64,000 nucleotides of DNA, from the NCBI RefSeq assembly GCF_003259505.1, contig NZ_QLLK01000006.1, forward strand, positions 248,001-312,000. The letters run 5' to 3'. The position numbers and the translations under genes were made by a program. Source of the DNA: Algoriphagus yeomjeoni (GTDB lineage: Bacteria > Bacteroidota > Bacteroidia > Cytophagales > Cyclobacteriaceae). The notes under the pieces were generated by a model. That model saw nothing but the letters and a program-made list of their open reading frames with translations. It made no database searches and was not told where the DNA came from. The first letter of the stretch is position 1. Each line of letters opens with the position of its first letter. Below are positions 37,590-45,120 of the stretch, in pieces.

Positions 37590-38524
37590 TAGGTAAGTCC
37601 TTCCAAGTATTTATTTATACCCTCCGGTTGATGATAGAGCTGATCTGGGTTAAAATGATTCCAGAGCAGATTTGATATTTTTCGCGTCATTACCCAGGCT
37701 TCATTTTCATGTCCCCAACTTTTATCTTCATTGTTATTCGTGAAAATTGCGCATACATAATCCCCTTGAGGTGAATTGACCAAAAACACTTCCGATCTAG
37801 AAGCATTGACCATTCCTTGTTTACTGGCGACATTTACTCCTGCAGGAATCCCGGACACTGCATAATCTGTATAAAATGTGTTTGAAAGCAGTCGATACAT
37901 TTGTTCGGATGCTGCCTTACTTATCAATTCTCGATTATTTAATTTGATAAGAATATCTGCCATCTCTTTAGGTGTGGTTTGGCCCCAGCCATATTTTTCC
38001 CAGATACTTTCTCTGCCAAGGGTTCGGCTATTCACTCGGGTATTTTCGTAGCCAAGCGTAGCCATCAGTTCGTTAATTTCCGCACCTCCACCAGCTAGCG
38101 CTTGGTTCCAAAGCGAGGTGGTATTATCTGAGTAACTCAGCATAAGTGCTATCAAAGTGCTAAGATCTGTCTGCGTAGAGTCCTTAAAAAACTGCATAAC
38201 CCCCGATCCTCCATACTTAATAGAATCCCGATAAATCAATGGTTCTCTATAGCTGATTTCCCCTTTTTCGATTTTATCAAAGAGGCCTAGAAGAATCGGG
38301 ATTTTAACGATGCTGGCAGTGGGATAAATCGTATCTGAATTGATCTCCACCGTAGCTCCTGTTTTTAGGTTTTGGATGTAAATCCCCACATCGCCTTTAA
38401 ATGAATCTGTGAGCGCTCTTATTGAAGACTCTAAATTTTTATCAATATTCACCTGAGCGAGTATGGTATTGCAGCAGAGTAAATAAAAAATCAATAAAAC
38501 AATCCCTCGTATAAATTTCATCAT
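37586..38524 (-). CDS. Class A beta-lactamase-like serine hydrolase with altered motifs
   Basis: The 312-residue exported protein (signal peptide 1-23, ILAQ) has the penicillin-recognising fold. Ser71-x-x-Lys74 in TASIVK and SDN at 132-134 are intact. The third motif is KQG (235-237) in place of KTG or KSG. The omega loop before TTPKEM is several residues shorter than in TEM-type enzymes and lacks the ExxLN motif that holds the deacylating Glu166. It is therefore more likely a beta-lactamase-related hydrolase or binding protein than an efficient beta-lactamase. Antibiotic resistance should not be assumed. Confidence 0.8.
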   Translation of the reverse strand: MMKFIRGIVLLIFYLLCCNTILAQVNIDKNLESSIRALTDSFKGDVGIYIQNLKTGATVEINSDTIYPTASIVKIPILLGLFDKIEKGEISYREPLIYRDSIKYGGSGVMQFFKDSTQTDLSTLIALMLSYSDNTTSLWNQALAGGGAEINELMATLGYENTRVNSRTLGRESIWEKYGWGQTTPKEMADILIKLNNRELISKAASEQMYRLLSNTFYTDYAVSGIPAGVNVASKQGMVNASRSEVFLVNSPQGDYVCAIFTNNNEDKSWGHENEAWVMTRKISNLLWNHFNPDQLYHQPEGINKYLEGLTY

Positions 38525-39079
38525 TGGTAGCGTTTAGGCTTTAAATATGTGAATTTCTGATTGCCAATCGCAAGGAAATGCTGTTTTGAATTTGAAGTTT
38601 TCAGCATTTTGAGGTGCAAAAGGAAGTTGAACTAGTTTCCTAGAGGTATGATTATCATGCAGATGAAAAAGTGGATTAATACTAGTCAAGGGCTACTTTT
38701 TGACAGAAATTTTAAGTACGAGTTTTACAAGTTTGCAAAGAGAGGTTTGCAATAATTATAATTTTATATGTGTACGCTTTGTTACCAATATATAGGTAAA
38801 AGCGACTTAATTAATGGTAAACTCTCGCTTTGAGGCCGCTTCGGTCTTCGGTCATCCCCGCCTGCAGTTCGGGCAGGGGTCTTCCAGTCAACCAAGCAAA
38901 GAATCTAAAGGGACTGGCATCATTGCGGAAAATCATATATAATTTTTAGGTGTCTGCATTTTCCTAATTTTGAGGTTTAGATTTATCCAAAATTGCCTTT
39001 AGTGTATCACAAAAAAATCACGGAAGAGTAACGGATTTATACTTTAGCTTCTTTTCTTTGAGAAGAAATAATAAAAGGT
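38525..39079. other. Intergenic region with a composite repeat
   Basis: This 555-bp gap has no convincing gene. Its centre (38831-38928) is a palindromic repeat, listed separately. The flanks are AT-rich. The last 60 bp should hold the promoter of the small gene at 39080; a near-consensus TTTCTTTG is at 39052-39059. Confidence 0.5.
38831..38928. repeat. Composite intergenic palindromic repeat
   Basis: Its first 16 bases (38831-38846) match the reverse complement of 1287-1302. A tandem CTTCGGTC/TCTTCGGTC duplication follows, then a GC-rich hairpin (CCTGC at 38861-38865 with GCAGG at 38873-38877). A CCAGTC (38884-38889)/GACTGG (38912-38917) inverted repeat comes next. It ends with CATCATTGCGG, similar to an arm of the repeat at 6798-6866. 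It is much more GC-rich than its flanks. Confidence 0.6.
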
Positions 39080-39373
39080 ATGCGACTAGATAAGAATATT
39101 ATTGATGATTTTTTGAACTCAAAAGATGCGGTCAAAGAGTACAGTCCTATGCTCAAAGCGCTTTGGTACGATGGGAATGGAGATTGGGCAAAAGCGCATG
39201 AGCAGGTGGATAGTCTGGATGGCCAGCCTGCCGCAAGAATTCATGCTTATTTACACAGAAAAGAAGGAGATCAATGGAATGCAGACTATTGGTATAGAAG
39301 AGCTGGGGAGGTTAAACCAGATTTATCGCTAGAACAAGAGTGGGAGGAGTTGTTAAGTCGTTTTTTAAAATAA
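39080..39373 (+). CDS. Conserved hypothetical small protein
   Basis: This 97-residue soluble protein has a dense conserved-looking core: LKALWYDGNGDWAKAHEQVD, then IHAYLHRKEGDQWNADYWY and RRAG. I have seen this pattern in uncharacterised bacterial proteins; no function is established. The predicted helices and spacing resemble a TPR-like pair. It is followed 45 bp later by a DUF4174-like gene on the same strand. Confidence 0.7.
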   Translation: MRLDKNIIDDFLNSKDAVKEYSPMLKALWYDGNGDWAKAHEQVDSLDGQPAARIHAYLHRKEGDQWNADYWYRRAGEVKPDLSLEQEWEELLSRFLK

Positions 39374-39418
39374 TGGCAGATTAACAAAACCAATTGAAAG
39401 AGTGGAGGTTACCAGTAT

Positions 39419-39832
39419 ATGAAATCTCTTATACTACTTTTAACTCTTTTTTTTATGTTCCCTAACGCTATCAAGACTATTGAAGACTATAAATGGGAAA
39501 ACCGAATCGTTATCACAAATTTTGATAACATGAAGCTCGATTCAATTTTGGAAGGAAAAGCTAAAAGCATAGAGGAGAGAAAGCTATTGTTCGTTGAGTT
39601 TGAACACAGTGAGTACATTAAAAATACGGAGCAGGACGAAGTCGATCCTTCTGGATTTCTCAATGTTCTTTCTCGCAATAACCAAAATCCTGAATGGGTT
39701 TTGATCGGACTGGATGGCGGTGTAAAGGCTTCAGGAAGCAGGCAAGATTTTTCCTTGAAGCATATCTATCAATTAATAGATCAAATGCCGATGCGGAAAT
39801 CTGAAATTAAAAGTTTTAATACTCTGAAATAG
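39419..39832 (+). CDS. DUF4174 domain protein, exported
   Basis: The 137-residue protein begins with a hydrophobic signal segment (LILLLTLFFMFPNAI). It ends with the DUF4174 pattern WVLIGLDGGVKASG and IDQMPMRKSEI. Members look like thioredoxin-fold relatives of peroxiredoxins without an obvious cysteine pair; indeed this protein contains no cysteine. Its role is unknown. A perfect terminator at 39856-39883 ends the transcript, so it and the gene at 39080 could be one unit. Confidence 0.75.
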   Translation: MKSLILLLTLFFMFPNAIKTIEDYKWENRIVITNFDNMKLDSILEGKAKSIEERKLLFVEFEHSEYIKNTEQDEVDPSGFLNVLSRNNQNPEWVLIGLDGGVKASGSRQDFSLKHIYQLIDQMPMRKSEIKSFNTLK

Positions 39833-39855
39833 GTGATTTTTTTTAGTTTTTACAC

Positions 39856-39883
39856 AAAAAATACCCTGTATAGGGTATTTTTT
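39856..39883. terminator. Perfect hairpin terminator
   Basis: Arms AAAAAATACCCT (39856-39867) and AGGGTATTTTTT (39872-39883) with a 4-base loop, 23 bp after the DUF4174 gene. Confidence 0.85.
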
Positions 39884-39900
39884 GGCTTTAGTACAGTTGG

Positions 39901-39908
39901 TATTTTTG
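39901..39908 (+). promoter_or_regulatory. -7 promoter box of the small CxxCC protein gene
   Basis: TATTTTTG matches TAnnTTTG exactly. The best upstream TTTG (39881-39884) is only 16 bp away, shorter than usual. The predicted start is about 20 bases before the ATG at 39936. Confidence 0.45.
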
Positions 39909-39935
39909 AGAAGCGAAAATCTTATTACTAAACCT

Positions 39936-40163
39936 ATGAAATTCTTTTACCTTTCTTCCAATCCAAACGAAAATGGTATTCATGAAGTCCACGATCGCGA
40001 GTGTGAGCATATTCCGAGCGCTTATGACCGGGATTATCTGGGCCCATTCAATACAGGCAAAGAAGCACTGCGTAAAGCATTGGCCATTAAAGAAAAGGTA
40101 GGTTTATGTGAATCTTGCTGTACTTCAAAAGTGAGTTCGTTTATTTCAAGTATGAAGGACTAA
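39936..40163 (+). CDS. Conserved small protein with cysteine motif
   Basis: The 75-residue protein starts MKFFYLSSNPNENG, has CEHIPSAYDRDYLGPF in the middle, and ends with LCESCCTSK. The cysteines and neighbouring histidines (HEVHDREC) could bind zinc. I recall similar uncharacterised Bacteroidota proteins, but no function is known. The start at 39936 is preferred because the longer frame (39882) begins inside the preceding terminator. A strong terminator follows, so it is a single-gene unit. Confidence 0.7.
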   Translation: MKFFYLSSNPNENGIHEVHDRECEHIPSAYDRDYLGPFNTGKEALRKALAIKEKVGLCESCCTSKVSSFISSMKD

Positions 40164-40215
40164 CAGGTGTTTATCCCAGTTCTGACGAGGTGGAATGAGT
40201 TTTTTAAATAAGCTC

Positions 40216-40257
40216 AAAAGCCTCCGGTTCATTAATCTAAATGAGCCGGAGGCTTTT
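40216..40257. terminator. Bidirectional terminator
   Basis: Long stem of 17 pairs with one G-T wobble (40216-40232 with 40241-40257), with A and T flanks on both sides. It serves the plus-strand small gene and the minus-strand GlcG-like gene. Confidence 0.85.
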
Positions 40258-40276
40258 TAATTTAAAGAGTTGCTGC

Positions 40277-40735
40277 TCAATATACAGCTATCCCAGCAGC
40301 GGCGACAATTCCATCTTGGGCAGAGCTGGCGCCTGAAATCCCAATTGCTCCAACGACGACACCGTCTTTAACAATTGGAAGACCGCCTTCGATAGCGACG
40401 GCATTTGGGAGAGTCGCTATTCTACCACCTCCTTCTGTTTTCATCATATCTTCAAATACTTTTGTAGGACGTTTGAAATAAACAGCAGTTTTAGCCTTAC
40501 CAAGGGCTACATCAATGCTACCTATTTGAACCCCATCCATTTTGCGAAGAGAAATCATATGGCCTCCAGCATCTAGGATCACGATCACCATATTCCAACC
40601 TTCAGCTTTCGATTTAGCTTCCGCTGCATTTGAAATTCTTGTTGCATCCTCAAGCGTTAAGTAAGGTTGCAAGTTTGTCTGAGCATGGATAAACAATGGG
40701 AAAAATAATAGAATTAGAATAATTAGCTTTTTCAT
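40277..40735 (-). CDS. Exported GlcG/HbpS-family protein
   Basis: The 152-residue protein has a signal peptide (1-18, IHAQ) and the GlcG/HbpS domain: LEDATRISNAAEAKSKAEGW, VILDAGGHMISLRKMDG, and a glycine-rich end IVKDGVVVGAIGISGASSAQDG. HbpS of Streptomyces binds heme, while GlcG is an accessory protein of glycolate operons, so the ligand cannot be named. It is monocistronic and divergent from the oxidoreductase gene at 40856. Confidence 0.82.
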   Translation of the reverse strand: MKKLIILILLFFPLFIHAQTNLQPYLTLEDATRISNAAEAKSKAEGWNMVIVILDAGGHMISLRKMDGVQIGSIDVALGKAKTAVYFKRPTKVFEDMMKTEGGGRIATLPNAVAIEGGLPIVKDGVVVGAIGISGASSAQDGIVAAAGIAVY

Positions 40736-40855
40736 AGGTGGGTTGGGTTATGGTGGAATTAAAACTATGTCTGAATTTAAGATTTTTTTGGAGGTAAATA
40801 TGAAAACAGTATCTTGATAAGCATATTACGTTAAAAACCTAAATCCCAAAAACCT

Positions 40856-41956
40856 ATGAACCCTATCTCTAGGAGAAACACCTTAAAGTCTCTTGCTCTA
40901 GGAGCAGGAGTAAGCTTGATATCACCTTTCAATGTATTTTCATCTACTAGGCCAGCCAAAGACAATCTCGGCGTAGCCTTGGTTGGACTTGGCTATTATA
41001 GTACGGATTTGCTAGCTCCAGCATTGCAAAAAACCCAAAAATGCCACTTGGCTGGTATCGTGACAGGAACTCCATCCAAAGCCGCAATTTGGAAAGAGAA
41101 GCATAAAATCCCGGATAAGAATATCTACAATTATGAGACATTCGATACGATTGCAGACAACCCGGATATTGATGTCATTTACATTGTTTTGCCTCCATCC
41201 ATGCACATGGAGTATGTCATAAGAGCGGCAAAAGCAGGCAAACATGTTTGGTGTGAAAAACCAATGGCCATGACGGTGGAGGAGTGTCAAGCTATGATAG
41301 ATGCTTGCAAGAAAGCCAACGTCTCCTTATCCATTGGTTATCGCTGTCAGCATGAGCCGAACACGCAGGCATTTCAAAAAATAGTGCAAGAAAAAAGTTT
41401 GGGTAATGTCCTAGGCCTGGATTGTGCTGCTGGATATCGCGAAAACCGCACAGATCACTGGAAGCAAAAGCGTGAAATGGGTGGAGGAGTGATTTATGAT
41501 ATGGGTGTATATTCTATTCAGGGTGCAAGACTTGGAACAGGAATGGAGCCTATAGCAGTGAACTCGGCTAAGGTCTGGACTGAGAGACCGGAAATTTATA
41601 AAGATGGTTTGGGTGAAATTGTTGAAGCAGAATTAGAATTTCCAGGTGGGGTTATTGGTACGATCAAAACTTCTTTCGGAGGCAATATGAATTTCCTGAA
41701 TATCAAATGCGAAAAGGGGATGATAGAAATGGAGCCTTTTTCTGCTTATGCGGGTAATAAAGGGAAAAGTCCTTTAGGAGAAATAAATTTCCCGTTTCAG
41801 CAACCTATGGAGCAAGTATGGCAGATGGACAATGATGCCCAAACTATTATGGATGGCAAACCTCAAGCTGTCCCTGGCGAAGAAGGACTGAGAGATATTC
41901 GTATCGTTCAAGCCATCCTTGAGTCTGCCGAAAAAGGCAAAAAAGTGATGATTTAA
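40856..41956 (+). CDS. Tat-exported Gfo/Idh/MocA family oxidoreductase
   Basis: This 366-residue enzyme carries a twin-arginine signal (ISRRNTLKSLALGAG, arginines 6 and 7), so it is probably folded with its NAD(P) in the cytosol and exported. The nucleotide motif is VALVGLGYYS (from residue 40) and the family's EKPMA motif contains Lys135. The C-terminal substrate domain has GGGVIYDMGVYSIQGAR. Glucose-fructose oxidoreductase of Zymomonas is a known Tat-exported relative, and similar activity on a sugar is plausible. It is monocistronic. Confidence 0.85.
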   Translation: MNPISRRNTLKSLALGAGVSLISPFNVFSSTRPAKDNLGVALVGLGYYSTDLLAPALQKTQKCHLAGIVTGTPSKAAIWKEKHKIPDKNIYNYETFDTIADNPDIDVIYIVLPPSMHMEYVIRAAKAGKHVWCEKPMAMTVEECQAMIDACKKANVSLSIGYRCQHEPNTQAFQKIVQEKSLGNVLGLDCAAGYRENRTDHWKQKREMGGGVIYDMGVYSIQGARLGTGMEPIAVNSAKVWTERPEIYKDGLGEIVEAELEFPGGVIGTIKTSFGGNMNFLNIKCEKGMIEMEPFSAYAGNKGKSPLGEINFPFQQPMEQVWQMDNDAQTIMDGKPQAVPGEEGLRDIRIVQAILESAEKGKKVMI

Positions 41957-42202
41957 GTGTCTAGAAATACACTTTGGGGAATCTCTAGTTCAAATAGAGG
42001 TGATTTGTCAATTTCCATCTAAGATATTTTACTTAATTTATTGCATATAATGTTGCCGAAAATTGAATAAAATGAAGGTTTTAATGCAAAGGCCATTTTT
42101 CTGCACTAAAAATTAAAAATAAACACTCAAACACTTCTAATGGCACTATAAATGATGTTTATTGTGTCTAATTACATTTTATAACCAACCAATAAAACGA
42201 TT

Positions 42203-42382
42203 ATGAGCAAACACCAAGAAGTTAAAGATTTGGTCGATTCTTTAGAAGCAGACTTTGCAAAATTCTACGAAAATGGCAACAAGGCTGCAGGTACTAGAGT
42301 AAGAACTGGCATGCAGGCACTTAAAAATCTTGCGCAAGAAATCAGAGCTGAAGTGACAGCAATGAAAAATTCCGCTAAATAA
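42203..42382 (+). CDS. Histone H1-like small nucleoid protein
   Basis: A 59-codon frame just under usual length cut-offs. It encodes a small helical protein: MSKHQEVKDLVDSLEADFAK, then FYENGNKAAGTRVRTGMQAL and KNLAQEIRAEV. It resembles the short histone H1/Hc1-like proteins of Bacteroidota, which are about 60 residues with this AAGTRVR-GMQ-LK core. It probably binds DNA and helps compact the nucleoid. Codon use matches the neighbours, and a strong terminator follows 20 bp after the stop, which supports expression. Confidence 0.85.
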   Translation: MSKHQEVKDLVDSLEADFAKFYENGNKAAGTRVRTGMQALKNLAQEIRAEVTAMKNSAK

Positions 42383-42402
42383 TCATTTTAGTGTCTCAAG
42401 AT

Positions 42403-42436
42403 AAAAGCCCCGGGAGTATTTACTCTCGGGGCTTTT
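42403..42436 (+). terminator. Terminator of the histone-like gene
   Basis: A stem of up to 15 pairs (AAAAGCCCCG paired with CGGGGCTTTT, continuing inward with one wobble) followed by a T run at 42433-42438. It may also serve the convergent barrel gene. Confidence 0.85.
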
Positions 42437-42461
42437 TTATGACGTTTACTAGTCTTTTGAA

Positions 42462-43658
42462 TTAAAAAGACTCATTAATATTCAAATAAAATCCAGAGTT
42501 TCCTTTTTGTCCAAATCCATAATCGGCGGAGATTGTAGTTCGGTTTTCTTTATTTATCATCACCCGAAATCCAAGTCCATATCCAGGATTTATTTGGGAG
42601 AATAGCTTTTCCTGAGTGAGTTTGCTCCCAAAACTAGCCGCATTTACAAATACAGTTCCTCCAAAAGTCTCTTTATTTTTTTGAAGAGGGAACCTATATT
42701 CAGCTTCTGTGTATACCATGCTTTCTCCACGAAAACGGCCTTGAGAATAACCTCTGCCTGATCGGCCAAACATGTCATACCCGATAGAAGGTAAAGCCAT
42801 GTACGGTAATTCTCCAGAAACCAGGAAGTTGCCATAGCCCCATAAAGCAACTAAGTGCCTTTTCCTTTTCTCACTAAGGGGGAAATAATGTCGGTAATCA
42901 AGTAGGAGAGTGGATGAAGATTGGTTAGACCCTAGAAATTCGGGGTTGATTTTATAGGAAACTAATGCAAAGTTGGTTTCATAGGGAGATACTGCCAAAT
43001 CCCGGTTTTCCATGACAGCATTGACAGTAAAGCCTGAGAGTGTATTTTTATCTAAATCAAACCCCTTTGTCTGATTGTAATAATCATTCGAAAAAGTAAG
43101 ATCTTGGTTTACCTCTTGATCAATAAAATTTTCAATTTTGGAATAGATATCAAGGTGATAACCAACACCTAAATAAAATTTTGAGTCTGAGATTCTCTTG
43201 AGAACTGTCTCATAAAAACGTACCCAATTGTAGTCCATTTGTTGCTCTCCCCACCACACTCCAGGCTGATTTGGGTTTTCTATAGGCTCATTCGGACTTT
43301 TACTTCCTAATCCAAACGTAGGCTGAGAGGTAATGAAGTAGCGCCAATCTCCAACTAAAATCCAACTGTCATCTGCGAGGAAAATATTACTTCTTGAACT
43401 AATCAACCATTGTTTTTTGGTGGTGTAGAGTAGGTTTCCGACCAAATTTGATAGATGCGTATTTTCTGGATCTCCCATCCTCCATGTCGCTGAAGGTGCG
43501 ATGCCAAATAGCCAGCCATTTGCTGGGTTTGAGGCAATTGCAGGTAAGGGCACTAGTTTGAAGTTTCGAATCTGATTGGGTTTATAGACTACCGATTCTT
43601 GTGCTAAAACAGATAAGTTGATCCAGAAAAGCAGAAGAAAAATGGAGATTCGAGTCAT
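42462..43658 (-). CDS. Outer-membrane beta-barrel protein (Omp85/D15-like barrel)
   Basis: The 398-residue protein has a signal peptide (1-19, VLAQ) and then only beta-barrel-like sequence with alternating aromatic strands, ending in a phenylalanine (NESF), a typical outer-membrane insertion signal. GRSGRGYSQGRFRGESMVYTE resembles the conserved RGF region of Omp85-family barrels; there are no POTRA domains. Substrate unknown. Its start overlaps the stop of the porin gene by one base (TAATG), so the pair is translationally coupled. Confidence 0.72.
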   Translation of the reverse strand: MTRISIFLLLFWINLSVLAQESVVYKPNQIRNFKLVPLPAIASNPANGWLFGIAPSATWRMGDPENTHLSNLVGNLLYTTKKQWLISSRSNIFLADDSWILVGDWRYFITSQPTFGLGSKSPNEPIENPNQPGVWWGEQQMDYNWVRFYETVLKRISDSKFYLGVGYHLDIYSKIENFIDQEVNQDLTFSNDYYNQTKGFDLDKNTLSGFTVNAVMENRDLAVSPYETNFALVSYKINPEFLGSNQSSSTLLLDYRHYFPLSEKRKRHLVALWGYGNFLVSGELPYMALPSIGYDMFGRSGRGYSQGRFRGESMVYTEAEYRFPLQKNKETFGGTVFVNAASFGSKLTQEKLFSQINPGYGLGFRVMINKENRTTISADYGFGQKGNSGFYLNINESF

Positions 43659-44881
43659 TAGAAAGAGATGTCTAGTTGTAGCCTAAATCGTAATTCATTA
43701 TCCTGAGGTAATTCTTTGTCTTCAAATGTAAATCGAGTAAGCTCTGTGGTTAACTTGTTTTTATGCCCTGCAAAAAACCAGTTGAATGCCACTGCCGCTT
43801 CTCGTTGTTTATTGCTTGAAATATCCAGATCTGGGTTAACTACTGCATACCTAAACGCTATTTCCAAAGGTTCTGGCCAAAAATCCAGTGCTTGATGAGC
43901 AAGATAACCTGCTGTTAGATAATATCCACCAAGGTTCGTCTCTATTTCATCAAAGTTATCGTAGATACTTTTACGATGAAATTCACTTGACCAGGAGAAA
44001 CCTCTATAGTTAAATGCTGATTCAATCTGATACTGTTTTACAGTATATTGACCGTCGTTGGTGCCTTCATACCCGGAAAGATTTCCACCTCCAGAAGTTG
44101 AAAACCTAGTGTAAGGACTCGTATTGCTCACTGCCGCGATTGCGATTATGGCTGCTGGTTTTTGTGATATCTTCAAATCACTTCCTGAGAAAGGGACTTC
44201 TCTGCCGAGAAAATTCCATTGAAACCTTCCGAAATACATCATCTTCGAATCGTCATTTTGACGTGCGCCTCTTCCCATTCCGGTTAAAATAGCTGCCCAA
44301 TAGTTGAAATTGGCAATTCCACCTCCGTTAAGGTTTCCATAGACTTCTACGCCCTGTTGTCTATCTACGGTAAATTTTCTATTCAAAAGTGATCTATCTA
44401 CTAATTGCTGATCACCACTACTAATGAATCTTTCTCGTGTGAATTCTACCTTCCATTGGCCAGCTTTAAAATTAAGCCAAGGCCATTTTTCGATCATCAC
44501 TCTATAGTCAAGCAAGAGACTTTGGGATAGCTCATACTCAAAGTAGTATTTTATCCAAGGCTGATAAGCATGGCCACCAACTTTTAATCTGGCTCTATTT
44601 ATCTTGAAAACGCGTTGATCCTGATTTCTAAAATCAGCGAAAGTTATTGGGTCTTGGTCATCTGGTAGCGCAAACCTAAGCTGCAATCTCGCTGCGATTT
44701 GCATTTCATACTTACCGTCTTCACTTTTTAGGATAAATCCTTTTGAGGTATGATTGAGGAATGATTCCTTTTTTTCGGAGATACTTTTAGTAGTGTCTGA
44801 TTCTTGACCGAAAGTTGAGTTGAAACTAAATACTAAGATAAAACCTAGTAATACTGTTTTTAAGGCAATTTTGCAGTGCAC
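43658..44881 (-). CDS. Porin, phosphate-selective OprO/OprP type
   Basis: This 407-residue exported protein (signal peptide 1-25, TFGQ) has the Pfam porin O/P pattern: YEMQIAARLQLRFA, FKINRARLKVGGHAYQPWIKY, GQWKVEFTRERFISS and LNRKFTVDRQQGVEVYG. It ends in a barrel strand LRFRLQLDISF. The family includes polyphosphate and phosphate channels, but most Bacteroidota members are untested. It is the first gene of a coupled pair with the barrel protein at 42462. Confidence 0.82.
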   Translation of the reverse strand: MHCKIALKTVLLGFILVFSFNSTFGQESDTTKSISEKKESFLNHTSKGFILKSEDGKYEMQIAARLQLRFALPDDQDPITFADFRNQDQRVFKINRARLKVGGHAYQPWIKYYFEYELSQSLLLDYRVMIEKWPWLNFKAGQWKVEFTRERFISSGDQQLVDRSLLNRKFTVDRQQGVEVYGNLNGGGIANFNYWAAILTGMGRGARQNDDSKMMYFGRFQWNFLGREVPFSGSDLKISQKPAAIIAIAAVSNTSPYTRFSTSGGGNLSGYEGTNDGQYTVKQYQIESAFNYRGFSWSSEFHRKSIYDNFDEIETNLGGYYLTAGYLAHQALDFWPEPLEIAFRYAVVNPDLDISSNKQREAAVAFNWFFAGHKNKLTTELTRFTFEDKELPQDNELRFRLQLDISF

Positions 44882-44931
44882 CTGAAATAAGTTTTGAGGG
44901 AAAGACTGAAATAATGAAGGGCAAATAACGC

Positions 44932-44970
44932 AAAAAGCACCGAGAATATTCTGAATATTCCGATGCTTTT
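44932..44970 (-). terminator. Terminator of the OmpA-type operon
   Basis: A long imperfect hairpin (AAAAGCA at 44933-44939 with TGCTTTT at 44964-44970, inner AATATT on both sides). The surrounding A tract gives a T tail on minus. It lies 150 bp after the OmpA-like gene. Confidence 0.55.
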
Positions 44971-45120
44971 GGTCTAAAACTGATCTACACAGTGAGTTGG
45001 CTTTCTATAACCAGCTATTCAGCAAACTATCTTATATGGCCTCCGACACTAGATTTATAAGCATCATATGCGTAGCTATGCCGTTGTTATCAAAAAATAG
45101 AAGGGTGCATTTAATTATAC

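Noticed and set aside
37586-38524. Annotating this gene as an antibiotic-resistance beta-lactamase
   Set aside because: KTG is changed to KQG and the ExxLN motif is absent, so resistance cannot be claimed.
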